Positions 1 to 8,903 of a DNA stretch of 64,000 bases are shown here, in pieces. Source of the stretch: Sphingomonas folli (lineage in GTDB: Bacteria; Pseudomonadota; Alphaproteobacteria; Sphingomonadales; Sphingomonadaceae); assembly GCF_019429525.1 (NCBI RefSeq), contig NZ_JAHXZL010000007.1:1-64000 (forward strand). Reading direction: 5' to 3'. How positions within the stretch are numbered: the stretch's first letter is position 1; each line of letters starts with the position of its first letter. Position numbers and translations under genes: made by a program. The notes under the pieces were generated by a model. That model saw nothing but the letters and a program-made list of their open reading frames with translations, searched no databases and was not told where the DNA came from.

Positions 1-44
1 ACCGACTTGGCCAGATCGATGCCGACTGTGCTAACCTCACCCAC
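1..44 (-). CDS. IS110-family transposase, N-terminal fragment cut by window edge
   Basis: Read on the minus strand, a GTG at 44 follows a strong ribosome-binding site (GGAGG at about 50-54). It opens a frame reading VGEVSTVGIDLAKS before the window ends. The VGIDLAK motif is the typical N-terminus of IS110/IS1111 transposases, where the Asp belongs to the RuvC-like DEDD catalytic domain. Only 14 codons are visible, so intactness cannot be judged. The bases to the right (60-115) should include this element's end. Confidence 0.6.
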   Translation of the reverse strand, partial: MGEVSTVGIDLAKS

Positions 45-59
45 GGACGCCTCCTACAG

Positions 60-489
60 TGGTGTTTCAACACCTCCACTCTGGCACATCGATGCCGTCA
101 GGGGGCGTCCACCCCAACGAAGTTGGGAGCACGCCAGGTGGCCCTGAGTGACCGCTTCTGGGTCAACCTGACATTTGGCTCATGACCGTCTGCGTAGCGA
201 CACAGTTTCGGCCACCCAAAATAACGCGCGTTGGATGCGGGTAGGCGATCGGCCCGGCGAAGTCCGGTATGCTCGCGGACTTGGTCGTGGTCGCGAGGGG
301 ATCCCACCAGCGACCTTGCAGCGCTCCGCCGAGTTCGGGCGGCATTGAAGTAGGGCGCGGACGTGACGCTATATAGAAGAGCCTCCAAGACGGCAACGTA
401 CTCGCGTTCCCAACCTTGCGGCGAGTAGCTGATCCGAAAACAGGTGTGCGCCAAATCGAGTCGTCTTCCGCGTGTTCCGGCGGTAGTGC
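60..489. other. Intergenic region, probable IS110 end then no recognisable gene
   Basis: A short hairpin (GGTGTT/AACACC) lies at about 60-74, directly upstream of the IS110 transposase start, and is probably part of that element's end. From about 120 to 489 the base composition is less GC-rich than the neighbouring genes. A 118-codon open frame on the minus strand (98-454) has no recognisable domain, no convincing ribosome-binding site and poor coding character, so it was not called. Confidence 0.4.
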
Positions 490-1527
490 GTGAACATGGC
501 CAGCGTCGCCGCTCCGATCACCTTCGTCACCGAATCGCCAGCGGTCGACGCCGCCACCTTCGCGCGAGAGGTCGTCGGCGGCTATGCCCCGATCGTGCTG
601 CGTGGACAGGTGAGCCACTGGGCGGCGGTGCGCGCCGGCGCGCGAGGGGATCGCGCGATGGCCCGCTATCTCGCGCGCTTCGGCGGCGGGAGGCCGCTGG
701 ACGTGATGATCGGCGCGCCCGCGATCCAGGGGCGCTTCTTCTACGACGAGGCGCTGACCGGCTTCAATTTTACCCGCCAGACCGTGACGCTCGGGCAGCT
801 GCTCGGCGAGCTGGTCCGCTTCGCGGAGGAGGCGACCGCGGCGCCGCACGCGCTCTACGCCAACGCGGCCACTGCCCCCGATCATCTGCCCGGCTGGCAG
901 GAGGAGAACGCGCTCGGCCTGCCCACCGGCGACGCGCCCGCGCGGCTGTGGATCGGCAACGCCACCCAGGTCGCGACCCACTACGATCAGTCGAATAACA
1001 TCGCCTGCGTCGTCCACGGGCGGCGACGGTTCACGCTCTTCCCGCCAGACCAGATCGCGAACCTGTACGTCGGCCCACTCGACCACACGATGGCCGGGCC
1101 GCCGTCGAGCATGGTCGACCCCGACTCGCCCGACCTCGCGCGCTACCCGCGTTTCGCCGAGGCGAGACGTCACGCCCAGGTCGCCGAGCTCGGGCCGGGG
1201 GACGCGCTCTTCGTGCCGGCGATCTGGTGGCATCACGTGCGCGCGCTCGATCCGCTGAACGTCCTTGTCAATTATTGGTGGGAGCAGGAGGCGACGGCCT
1301 CGCCCTTCGGCGCGCTGGTCCACGCGCTGATGAGCGTGCGCGACCTGCCGCCCGAGCAGAAAGCGGCGTGGCGAAGCTGGTTCGACCATTATGTCTTCCG
1401 CGCCGACGCCGGGGAGGCCGCGACGCACCTTCCCGAGGCGGCGCGCGGCATCCTCGGCGCGGGCAGCCCGGCGCGGACCGAGCGGATGCGTGGCTTCCTG
1501 ATCCGGCTGCTCGGCGGCCGCCCGTGA
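490..1527 (+). CDS. Cupin-like (JmjC-fold, Cupin_8) protein, putative Fe(II) oxygenase
   Basis: A 345-residue cupin-like domain protein of the Cupin_8/JmjC type. The Fe(II)-binding triad is visible as HYD (H164, D166) and a distal His in PAIWWHHV (H248 or H249). The segment FTLFPPDQIANLYVGPL is typical of the subgroup found beside TBDRs and tryptophan halogenases in sphingomonads and Caulobacter. By family it would be a 2-oxoglutarate/Fe(II) hydroxylase, but no substrate is known. GTG at 490 is followed two codons later by ATG at 496, and either could start. It converges on a paralogue (1546-2553) with only 18 bp between the stops. No signal peptide is visible, so it is probably cytoplasmic. 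Confidence 0.85.
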   Translation: MNMASVAAPITFVTESPAVDAATFAREVVGGYAPIVLRGQVSHWAAVRAGARGDRAMARYLARFGGGRPLDVMIGAPAIQGRFFYDEALTGFNFTRQTVTLGQLLGELVRFAEEATAAPHALYANAATAPDHLPGWQEENALGLPTGDAPARLWIGNATQVATHYDQSNNIACVVHGRRRFTLFPPDQIANLYVGPLDHTMAGPPSSMVDPDSPDLARYPRFAEARRHAQVAELGPGDALFVPAIWWHHVRALDPLNVLVNYWWEQEATASPFGALVHALMSVRDLPPEQKAAWRSWFDHYVFRADAGEAATHLPEAARGILGAGSPARTERMRGFLIRLLGGRP

Positions 1528-1528
1528 G

Positions 1529-1545
1529 CCGCCGCCTGTCGGCGG
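1529..1545. terminator. Hairpin between convergent cupin genes
   Basis: CCGCCG (1529-1534), loop CCTGT, then CGGCGG (1540-1545). The perfect 6-bp stem fills almost the whole gap between the two convergent stop codons and may serve as a compact bidirectional terminator. No U-run follows. Confidence 0.4.
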
Positions 1546-2553
1546 TCACCCGCGTGCCAGGCTGTCCAGCAGCGTGGCGCGGATTCGCCCGGCGATGCCG
1601 GGTTCGAGCGGGCCGAGCACGCCCTTGACGTCGTCGGGCAGGTGCGCCGCCGGTTCGCCGTCGGGCCGGAAGACGAGATGGTCGAACACCGCGCGATAGG
1701 CCGCGCGCTGGTCGGCCGGCAGCGCGGCGATCGCGACCAGCGCGTGGAGCAACACGTCATAGGGGTTGCCCAGCCCGGCCAATGCCGGGTTCCACCAGTA
1801 ATTGACGAAGGCGTTGACCGGCTCGAGCGATTCCACCGCGTGCCACCAGTGGAACGGGATGTAGATGCCGTCGCCCGGCGTCAGCGTGGCGCTCTGCGCC
1901 GTCCGCAAGGCTTCCGCGAAGCGCGGGAAGCGGTCGAGGTCTGGCGCGTCGGGGTCGACCAGGCTCACCGGCGTGCCCGCGGGGGTCAGCTCGAGCGGCC
2001 CCATGTACAGGTTGGCGACCTGGTCGGGCGGGAAGAGCGTGAAGCGTCGCCGCCCCAGCACCACCACGCCGACATTCTCCATCAGGTCGTAGTGCGTGGC
2101 GACGCGGATCGCGTTGCCGAGCCACATGCGCGGGACCACGCCGTGGGGGACGAGCGCGCAGGCGTTCGCCTCGGCGAAGCCGGGGAGAAGCTCGGGCAGC
2201 GGCACCGACTGGATCGCCATCGCATAGGGCTCGGCGCGGGCGCGGTCGCGCAGCAGGCGATCGAGGAACGGGTCGAGCGGGGTCTGCCCCCGCACGAAGT
2301 TGAGCCCCTTGAGGTCGGGCGTGTAGAAGAAGCGGCCCGTGATCGACGGTTCGCCCAGGATCGCCGGCACCGGCGCGGGGCGGCTGAAGCGCTTGAGATA
2401 GCTCACCCCGGCCTCGGCCGAGGTCTTCCCCGCGATCACCGCCGGCCAGTCGCGCGCGATGCCGCGCAGCACCACCGGACGCGCGGCGGGGCGCACCTCC
2501 TCCTCGAAGCGGCGGCGGTCGACGCCGGTCAGCTCGGGCAGCGGCGCGGTCAC
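1546..2553 (-). CDS. Cupin-like (JmjC-fold, Cupin_8) protein, last gene of halogenase operon
   Basis: A 335-residue paralogue of the cupin at 490-1527, with the same architecture. It has an HYD metal motif in VATHYDLMENVG and a distal His in PFHWWHAVESL, and shares RRRFTLFPPDQVANLYMGPL. The start chosen is the GTG at 2553, which overlaps the TGA of the upstream halogenase as GTGA. The frame stays open further upstream but only as a shadow of the halogenase gene. The overlap implies translational coupling with the four halogenase genes. By family it is a probable Fe(II)-dependent oxygenase acting in the cytoplasm. The substrate is unknown. Confidence 0.85.
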   Translation of the reverse strand: MTAPLPELTGVDRRRFEEEVRPAARPVVLRGIARDWPAVIAGKTSAEAGVSYLKRFSRPAPVPAILGEPSITGRFFYTPDLKGLNFVRGQTPLDPFLDRLLRDRARAEPYAMAIQSVPLPELLPGFAEANACALVPHGVVPRMWLGNAIRVATHYDLMENVGVVVLGRRRFTLFPPDQVANLYMGPLELTPAGTPVSLVDPDAPDLDRFPRFAEALRTAQSATLTPGDGIYIPFHWWHAVESLEPVNAFVNYWWNPALAGLGNPYDVLLHALVAIAALPADQRAAYRAVFDHLVFRPDGEPAAHLPDDVKGVLGPLEPGIAGRIRATLLDSLARG

Positions 2554-4076
2554 GCCGCCATCCCGACCAGCGCGCAGCCGAGGCCGCGCAGGTGATCGTC
2601 CTGCCGCGGCAGCAGCGCCGCGGTCTCCGCCACGACGCGGCGGATATGATCCAGCCGGGCCAGCGTCTCGGCGTCGCTCAGCAGGTCCGCCGCGGGATGG
2701 TAGCCGCCCGCGGCGACCCCTTGGCCGACCATCACCGAGAGCCAGCTCGTCTCGGTGAACAGCTCGTCGCCCTCGCGGAAGACGCGCCCGTTGGCGGCGA
2801 AGATCGCGAGCTTGTCGGCCAGCCCGGGCGGCGGCTCGAGCGTGCGGCAAGTGTCCCAGAAGGCCGTGTCGCGCCGCTCGGTCGCCTTATAGTGGAGCAC
2901 GAGGAAGTCGCGGATGTCACGATAGTCGGCGACGTGCGCGGCGTTGAAGCGATCGATCTCGCGCTGGTCGAAGCGGCGTGTCGGCCAGTAGGTCAGCAGC
3001 CGCGCGATGGCGGACTGGACGAGGTGGATGCTAGTCGACTCGAGCGGCTCGAGGAAACCGCCTGCCAGGCCGAGCGCGACCGTGTTGCCGACCCAGGCGC
3101 GGCGGCGGTGCCCCGCGGTGAAGCGCAGTGGGCGCGGGTCGCCCAGCGGCGCCCCGTCGAGGTTGGCGAGCAAGGTCGCCGCCGCCTCGTCGTCGGAGAG
3201 GTGCTCTGAGGCGTAGACATAGCCGTTGCCGATGCGGTGCTGGAGCGGGATGCGCCACTGCCAGCCCGCGGCGCGCGCGGTGGAGCGGGTCAGCGGCTGG
3301 CGGTCGCCGCCGTTGGCGCAGGGGACCGCGACCGCGCGGTCGCACGGCAGCCAGTGGCGCCAATCCTCGAAGCCGGCGCCGAGCGTCTCCTCGATCAGCA
3401 GCCCGCGGAAGCCCGAACAGTCGAGGAACAGGTCGCCCTCTACGCGCGCGCCCGACTCGAGCACCACCGCGGCGACATGGCCGCTCTCGCCGTCGCGCTC
3501 GACCGCGACGATCCGCCCCTCGGTGCGCCGCGCGCCGTTCGCCTCCGCCAGCCGGCGGAGGAAGCGCGCGTACAGGCCGGCGTCGAACTGGAAGGCATAG
3601 CCCAGCTTGGACAAAGGCGAGCCGGGCTGGTCGGGGCGCGGGTGCGCGAAGCGACCCTGCAACCCCGCCACCACAGCGAGCGAATAGGCGTCGAGCGGGG
3701 TATCATCGCCCAGCTCGCGGCCCTTGAGCCAGTGATGGTGGAACTCGATCCCCTTCATGTCGAGCCCATAGAAGCCGAAGGGGTGGACGTAGCGATGGCC
3801 CGGCCGCAGCCAGTCGACGAACTCGATGCCGAGCTTGTAGGTGGCGCGCGTCTCGCGCAGGAACTCGGCCTCGTCGATGCCGAGCATCTTGTTGAACAGC
3901 ACGATCTGCGGGATCGTCGCCTCGCCGACGCCGACGGTGCCGATCGCCTCGGACTCGACCAGCTCGATCGACAGGCCGGGGATCTCGCCGAGCACGCGCG
4001 CGATCGCGGCGGCCGCCATCCATCCCGCGGTGCCGCCGCCGACGATCACGACGCGGCGGATCGAGTCCGCCCTCAC
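2550..4076 (-). CDS. Flavin-dependent tryptophan halogenase family protein (copy 1)
   Basis: 508 residues, the usual length of the Trp_halogenase family (PrnA/RebH-like). The FAD-binding GGGTAGW lies at about residues 13-19, with GVGEATIP near 49-56. The residue equivalent to PrnA Lys79 is K81 in ATYKLGIEF. The diagnostic WxWxIP motif is present as WQWRIP, and the chloride/active-site strand reads EPLESTSI. All features expected of a working halogenase are therefore present. The GTG start at 4076 overlaps the upstream gene's TGA. It is gene 4 of a five-gene operon. The real substrate of this TBDR-associated clade is not established, and a reduced-flavin donor would be needed in the cytoplasm. 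Confidence 0.9.
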   Translation of the reverse strand: MRADSIRRVVIVGGGTAGWMAAAAIARVLGEIPGLSIELVESEAIGTVGVGEATIPQIVLFNKMLGIDEAEFLRETRATYKLGIEFVDWLRPGHRYVHPFGFYGLDMKGIEFHHHWLKGRELGDDTPLDAYSLAVVAGLQGRFAHPRPDQPGSPLSKLGYAFQFDAGLYARFLRRLAEANGARRTEGRIVAVERDGESGHVAAVVLESGARVEGDLFLDCSGFRGLLIEETLGAGFEDWRHWLPCDRAVAVPCANGGDRQPLTRSTARAAGWQWRIPLQHRIGNGYVYASEHLSDDEAAATLLANLDGAPLGDPRPLRFTAGHRRRAWVGNTVALGLAGGFLEPLESTSIHLVQSAIARLLTYWPTRRFDQREIDRFNAAHVADYRDIRDFLVLHYKATERRDTAFWDTCRTLEPPPGLADKLAIFAANGRVFREGDELFTETSWLSVMVGQGVAAGGYHPAADLLSDAETLARLDHIRRVVAETAALLPRQDDHLRGLGCALVGMAA

Positions 4077-5674
4077 AGCGGGTCGGCCGAGAAGTTGAAC
4101 GGCGTCTCGGCGGCGAAGGAGAAGGTCGGTCCCGGCTCGGGCGCAGGGGGCGGGGCCGGAGCGGCCGCCGCGGCGCCGGCGCCGATGTGGCGGAGGAAGT
4201 CGCCGTGGCGCGGCAGCTTGTCCGCCACGGCGAGATAGTCGCGCCGCATCTGCTCGATCGCCTCCGCGACGCGGTCCGCGTCGAGCGCGTCGACCGCGGG
4301 CTCGTGCTCGTCGGGTACGACATGCTGGCCGAGGCAGACCGCGACCCAGCTGGTGGTGGCGAACAGCTCGCGGCCCTCGCGGAAGACGCGGCCCTTGGCG
4401 CGGAACAGGTCGATCTTGCGCTGGAGGCTGGCGGGCACGTCCATCGTCCGGCAGCGTTCCCAGAAGGGCGTGTCGCCGCGCCGCGTCGCCTTGTAGTGCA
4501 GGATCACGAAGTCGCGCACGTCCTCGTACAGCTCGTGCATCTGGGCGTTATACTCGTCGCGCTCGACCGCGGCGAAGCGGCGGTCGGGGAACAGCGCGAT
4601 CAGCTTGGCGATGCCCGACTGGACGAGATGGATCGAGGTCGACTCGAGCGGCTCGACGAAGCCCGAGGCGAGCCCCAGCGCGACCACGTTGCCGTTCCAC
4701 GCCAGCGCGCGCCGCCCGGTGGTGAAGGAGAGGTGGCGCGGCTGGGCGAGCGGCGCTCCTTCCAGATGGTGGAGCAGCTCGCGCTCGGCCGACTCGCGCG
4801 TCTGATACTCGCTGCAATAAACCAGGCCGTTGCCCATCCGCTCCCGCAGCGGGATGCGCCACTGCCAGCCGGCGCCGCGCGCGGTGGCGCGGGTGTAAGG
4901 GTCGGGCTCGCCGGCGAGCGCGCTCGGCACGGCGACAGCGCGGTCGCACGGCAGCCAGCGGCGCCAGTCCTCGTAGCCGGTGGCGAGCGTCTCCTCGATC
5001 AGCAGCCCGCGGAAACCCGAGCAGTCGACGAACAGCTCGCCCGCGATGACCTGACCGTCCTCCAGCCGCAACGCGGTGACATAGCCGTCCTCGGCGCGCT
5101 GCGCGACCGCGGCCACCTTGCCCTCGACGCGGCGCACGCCGTTGCGCTCGGCGTAGCCGCGCAGGAAGTCGGCGTAGCGCGCGGCGTCGAAGTGATAGGC
5201 GTAGAGCAGCTCCTTCACCGCCGACTGCGCGTTGGGCGAGGGCGGGGCGAACTTGCCCGCCTGCGCCGCCACCGCGCTCATCGACCAGGCCGAGATGTCC
5301 TGCAACACACGGCGCTGGCGCTCGCGCAGGTAGAGCTGGTGGAAGTGGACGCCGCCGAGATCGTGGCCGTGCGCGCCGAACGGGTGGAAGTAGCGCTCGC
5401 CCAGCCCGCCCCAGTCGACGAACTCGATGCCCAGCTTGAAGGTGCCACCGGTGGCGCGGATGAAGTCCTGCTCGTCGATGCCGAGCATGCGGTTGAAGGT
5501 GAGCAGCGGCGGGATCGTCGCCTCGCCGACGCCGACGGTGCCGATCTCCTCCGACTCGACCAGCGTGATCCGGGTCACGCCGTTGTTGAGGAAGCGCGAC
5601 AGCGCCGCGGCGGCCATCCAGCCGGCGGTGCCGCCGCCCAGGATGACGACGTGGCGGATGGTATGGTCGTTCAT
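4073..5674 (-). CDS. Flavin-dependent tryptophan halogenase family protein (copy 2)
   Basis: 533 residues. GGGTAGW lies near residue 13, GVGEATIP near 48, and the Lys79 equivalent is K80 in GTFKLGIEF. WQWRIP and EPLESTSI are intact. It differs from copy 1 by a C-terminal extension of about 30 residues rich in Ala and Pro (AAAAAPAPPPAPEPGP) ending FNFSADPL, which looks like a flexible tail. ATG at 5674 overlaps the TGA of the preceding gene as ATGA. It is gene 3 of the operon. Sequence predicts catalytic competence. The substrate is unknown. Confidence 0.9.
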   Translation of the reverse strand: MNDHTIRHVVILGGGTAGWMAAAALSRFLNNGVTRITLVESEEIGTVGVGEATIPPLLTFNRMLGIDEQDFIRATGGTFKLGIEFVDWGGLGERYFHPFGAHGHDLGGVHFHQLYLRERQRRVLQDISAWSMSAVAAQAGKFAPPSPNAQSAVKELLYAYHFDAARYADFLRGYAERNGVRRVEGKVAAVAQRAEDGYVTALRLEDGQVIAGELFVDCSGFRGLLIEETLATGYEDWRRWLPCDRAVAVPSALAGEPDPYTRATARGAGWQWRIPLRERMGNGLVYCSEYQTRESAERELLHHLEGAPLAQPRHLSFTTGRRALAWNGNVVALGLASGFVEPLESTSIHLVQSGIAKLIALFPDRRFAAVERDEYNAQMHELYEDVRDFVILHYKATRRGDTPFWERCRTMDVPASLQRKIDLFRAKGRVFREGRELFATTSWVAVCLGQHVVPDEHEPAVDALDADRVAEAIEQMRRDYLAVADKLPRHGDFLRHIGAGAAAAAPAPPPAPEPGPTFSFAAETPFNFSADPL

Positions 5675-7158
5675 CGGGCGAGCCGTCCCCGTGCGGTGGC
5701 GAGATAATCGTCGGCGGTGGGGCAGCGCGCCACCGCCTGCGCGATCGCGGCGCGATACGCCGCCATGGCGCGGTCGCTGTCCGCCGCGGCGGTGACGTCG
5801 ATCAGCGGGTCGACGCGTCGCGGCACGATGCCCTGGCCGAGCAGCAGCGCGAGCCAGTCGTCGCGCGCGAACGTCTCCTCCTCGAAGAAGGGGAGGCGAC
5901 CGCGCTCGGCGAACAGCCGCAGCGTGCGGTCGAGGCTCTCGGGCAGCGCCGCGGGCGGCTGCCAGAAGCCGCCGGGCCGCCGCGCGGTGGCGTAATGGCA
6001 CAGCACGAAGTCGCGCACGCGCGCCACCTCGGCGCTCGCCTGGCGGTTATAGTCGGCGAGCTCGAGCGGGTGGCAGGCGCGGCCGGGCAGCATCGCGACG
6101 ATCCGGTCGATCGCGCTCTGCGCGAGGTGGAGGTTGGTGAAGTCTAGCGGCTCGATCACCGTCGCGGCGTCGCCGACCGCGACGCAGTTGCGCGCCCAGG
6201 GCGTGGGCCGCGCGCCCTGGCGGAACGAGATCGGCGCGGCGATCGCGCTGGCGCCCGCCACGGCGAGGGACCCGCCGGCCGACGCGTCGTCCAGCGCGGC
6301 GGCGGCGTAGCAATAGCCGTGCAGCGTCCGCCCCGGCGCCGCGCTGCGCCAGCGCCACCCACCGTCGGCGGCGGTGACCCGATCGAGCGGCGAGAGCGGC
6401 TCGGGCGCGCCCTCGCCGGTGACGAGCCGGTCGCAGCGCAGCCACGCCGACCAGTCCTCGCGCTCCTGGTCAATCGCGCCGCGAACGATGGCGCCCGGCC
6501 CGCTGGCGTCGACGTAGAGGTCGGCCTCGAGCATCGTGCCGTCGTCGAGCACGAGCCGCTCGACGAAGCCGTCGTCGCCGCGCAGCCGCACCGCGGCGAT
6601 CGTCCCCTCGCGCACATGGACGCCGAGGTGGCGCGCGAACGCGGCGAGCATGGCGCGATAGCGCTCCACGTCGAGTACCAGCCCGGGCTGGACGTCACCG
6701 AGCAGCGGGTCGGCCGCCTCCGTCGCCACCCGGCCCGCGCGCGCCAGCGCCGCCGCGGGAGCGTGCGAGTCGAACGGCGCGGCGGCGCCCGCGTGCGCGG
6801 CGCGGACCCAGTGATGGTGGAAGGAAGCGGTGCCGAACGGCCGGCCATAGCTACCGTAGGCGTGGACATAGGGCGGCAGGCCCTCGACCCAGCCCTCGAA
6901 CAGAGTACCCAGCCGCCAAGCCCCGCCGGCCCGCACCACCGCATCCTCCTCGCGCAGGCCGAGATCGTCGTGGAAGCCGATCGTCGAGGGCAAGGTCTGC
7001 GGCAGGCGATCGGCGAGCGCGTCGGGGCTGGGCGGGGTGGCGAGGATCGTCACCGCCAGCCCCGGCACGCGGCGCCGCAGCGCCACCGCGGCGGACCAGC
7101 CGACGATGCCGCCGCCCACCACCGCGACGCTGCGGATCGGGTCGTCCAGCATCGTCAC
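5671..7158 (-). CDS. Divergent tryptophan-halogenase homologue, probably not a halogenase (copy 3)
   Basis: 495 residues from the GTG at 7158, which overlaps the upstream TGA as GTGA. An ATG two codons later (7152) is an alternative. The FAD motif GGGIVGW is kept, but the hallmarks are lost. The catalytic Lys position is Arg (R82 in GAWRLGTLF), WxWxIP reads WRWRSA, EPLEST reads EPLDFT, and GVGEATIP is missing. The fold and length are preserved without frameshifts. It may be a pseudoenzyme, a partner subunit, or a flavoenzyme with another reaction. It sits between copies with complete motifs in a tightly coupled operon, which argues that it is selected and not decaying. Confidence 0.8.
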   Translation of the reverse strand: MTMLDDPIRSVAVVGGGIVGWSAAVALRRRVPGLAVTILATPPSPDALADRLPQTLPSTIGFHDDLGLREEDAVVRAGGAWRLGTLFEGWVEGLPPYVHAYGSYGRPFGTASFHHHWVRAAHAGAAAPFDSHAPAAALARAGRVATEAADPLLGDVQPGLVLDVERYRAMLAAFARHLGVHVREGTIAAVRLRGDDGFVERLVLDDGTMLEADLYVDASGPGAIVRGAIDQEREDWSAWLRCDRLVTGEGAPEPLSPLDRVTAADGGWRWRSAAPGRTLHGYCYAAAALDDASAGGSLAVAGASAIAAPISFRQGARPTPWARNCVAVGDAATVIEPLDFTNLHLAQSAIDRIVAMLPGRACHPLELADYNRQASAEVARVRDFVLCHYATARRPGGFWQPPAALPESLDRTLRLFAERGRLPFFEEETFARDDWLALLLGQGIVPRRVDPLIDVTAAADSDRAMAAYRAAIAQAVARCPTADDYLATARGRLAR

Positions 7159-8678
7159 GCCGCCGCCGGCATCGGGCAATAGCCCGCGAGAAAGTCGCGA
7201 TGGTCCGGCATGCCGCCGACCGCCGCCGCGATCTCGCCGCGCAGCCGCTCCATCCCCGCGGCGAGACTGTCGAGCGTCGGCCCCTCCGCTCGCGGGTCAT
7301 GACCGTCGGGCAGGACGCGCTGGCCGAGATAGACCGACACCCAGCTGGCATCGAGGAAGGCACCCTCGCGATATTTCACGACCCGGCCGCGGCGGCGGAA
7401 CAGCGCCATCTTCTCGGCCAGGCTGTCGGGGATCGGCATCGTGCGGACATAGTCCCAGAACGGCGAGTCGTCGCGCTGGGTCGCGTGATAGTGCAGGATG
7501 AGGAAATCGCGGACGCGGTCGTATTCCATGTTGACCAGACGGTTGAACTCGTCGCGATCCGCCGCGGCGATGCGGCGCTCCGGGAACAGCTCGACCAGCG
7601 CGGTGATCGCCTGCTGGACGAGATACAGGCTGGTCGACTCGAGCGGCTCGAGGAACCCTGAGGCGAGCCCCACCGCGACGACATTGTTGACCCAGCTGCG
7701 CGCGCGCCGCCCCGCCTTGAAGCGCAGCACGCGCGGCTCGACCAGCGGCATACCCTCGACGGCGCCGACCAACGCGTCCGCGGCGGCGCCCTCGTCGAGG
7801 AAATCGCTCGAGTAGACATAGCCGTTGCCGGTGCGGTGCTGGAGCGGGATGCGCCAGCGCCAGCCCGCGGGCATCGCGATCGCGCTGGTATAGGGCGTCA
7901 CCGCGGTGGCGGTGCGGCACGGCAGCGCCACCGCGCGGTCAGCGGGGAGCCAGCGCGACCAGTCATCGAACGGCTCGCCCATCGCCTGGCCGATCAGCAG
8001 CGCGACAAAGCCCGAGCAGTCGACGAACAGGTCGCCCTCGACGCGGCGGCCGTCCTCCAGCACCACGGCGGTGACGTCACCGCTGAGCGGGTCGCGCGCG
8101 ACGTCGACGATCCGCCCCTCGGTGCGCCGCGCGCCCAGGCCCTCCGCGAGCCGGCGCAGATAGGGCGCGAAGGCGACCGCGTCGAACTGATAGGCGTAGC
8201 CGAAGGTCGAGGCGATCTGGCGCGGGTCGGTCGCGGGCGCGCCGAAGCGATTCGCGCGCGCGAGCGAACAGGCCATCGAGAAAGCTTCGACCGGCGGCAA
8301 CGCCGCACCCGCGTGCAGCAGACGCGCGTAATAATGGTGGAACTGCACCTCGCCTGTGCCGCGCCCGAAGGTACCGAACGGGTGGATGTAGCTGTCGCCG
8401 ATCCGCGCCCAGTCGCGGAACTCGATCCCGAGTTTGAAGGTGGCGCGGGTTGCCGCCATGAACTCGGCCTCGGCGATGCCCAGCCGCTCGTTGAAGGCGC
8501 GGATGTGCGGCAGTGTCGCCTCGCCGACGCCGATGATCCCGATCGCCTCCGATTCGACCAGATCGACCGTGCAGCGCGCCGGCAGCAGCCTGGCGAGCGC
8601 GGCCGCGGTCATCCAGCCGGACGTTCCCCCGCCGACCACCACCACGCGCTGTCGCTCCGCTCGCTCCGCTCGCTCCAT
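7155..8678 (-). CDS. Flavin-dependent tryptophan halogenase family protein (copy 4), first gene of operon
   Basis: 507 residues. The start chosen is the ATG at 8678, preceded by GGAGG at a spacing of 4 nt; a longer upstream reading frame has no comparable site. GGGTSGW lies near residue 16, GVGEATLP near 50, the Lys79 equivalent is K82 in ATFKLGIEF, and WRWRIP and EPLESTSL are intact. It is the first gene of the five-gene minus-strand operon ending in a cupin-like oxygenase. Its promoter must lie in 8679-8903, shared with a divergent TonB receptor, so the operon and receptor are probably co-regulated. Confidence 0.9.
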   Translation of the reverse strand: MERAERAERQRVVVVGGGTSGWMTAAALARLLPARCTVDLVESEAIGIIGVGEATLPHIRAFNERLGIAEAEFMAATRATFKLGIEFRDWARIGDSYIHPFGTFGRGTGEVQFHHYYARLLHAGAALPPVEAFSMACSLARANRFGAPATDPRQIASTFGYAYQFDAVAFAPYLRRLAEGLGARRTEGRIVDVARDPLSGDVTAVVLEDGRRVEGDLFVDCSGFVALLIGQAMGEPFDDWSRWLPADRAVALPCRTATAVTPYTSAIAMPAGWRWRIPLQHRTGNGYVYSSDFLDEGAAADALVGAVEGMPLVEPRVLRFKAGRRARSWVNNVVAVGLASGFLEPLESTSLYLVQQAITALVELFPERRIAAADRDEFNRLVNMEYDRVRDFLILHYHATQRDDSPFWDYVRTMPIPDSLAEKMALFRRRGRVVKYREGAFLDASWVSVYLGQRVLPDGHDPRAEGPTLDSLAAGMERLRGEIAAAVGGMPDHRDFLAGYCPMPAAA

Positions 8679-8786
8679 TCGCCTCCGGCGCCTGTCGCGC
8701 ACGTCCGAACCGGCGCCGCGATCGACCCTGTCATAGCGCAACCGGCAGCCCTGGGAATGCCGGAAAGCCACACAGAATAAGGAAAA

Positions 8787-8802
8787 ATGATAGCGCAAAC
8801 AT
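8787..8802. promoter_or_regulatory. LacI-family-like operator between halogenase operon and TBDR
   Basis: The sequence ATGATAGCGCAAACAT lies in the divergent intergenic region. Its left half and central GCGC match a similar site, CATGATAGCGCTAACG, at 41735-41750 upstream of another TBDR. Even-length operators centred on CG are typical of LacI-family sugar regulators. No LacI gene is in the window. The assignment is by motif only. Confidence 0.4.
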
Positions 8803-8903
8803 TTCAGTTGCAGCGTCGCCGCGGCGATCGTACCCGTAGATCGAAGATGCCACGCGATCGCCGCGGAGAGACATCATAGTATGATTATTCAGGAGGGGGT
8901 GTG

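Noticed and set aside
98-454. 118-codon minus-strand open frame near the left edge
   Set aside because: No recognisable domain, no ribosome-binding site and unconvincing amino-acid composition; it lies in an IS-flanked spacer.
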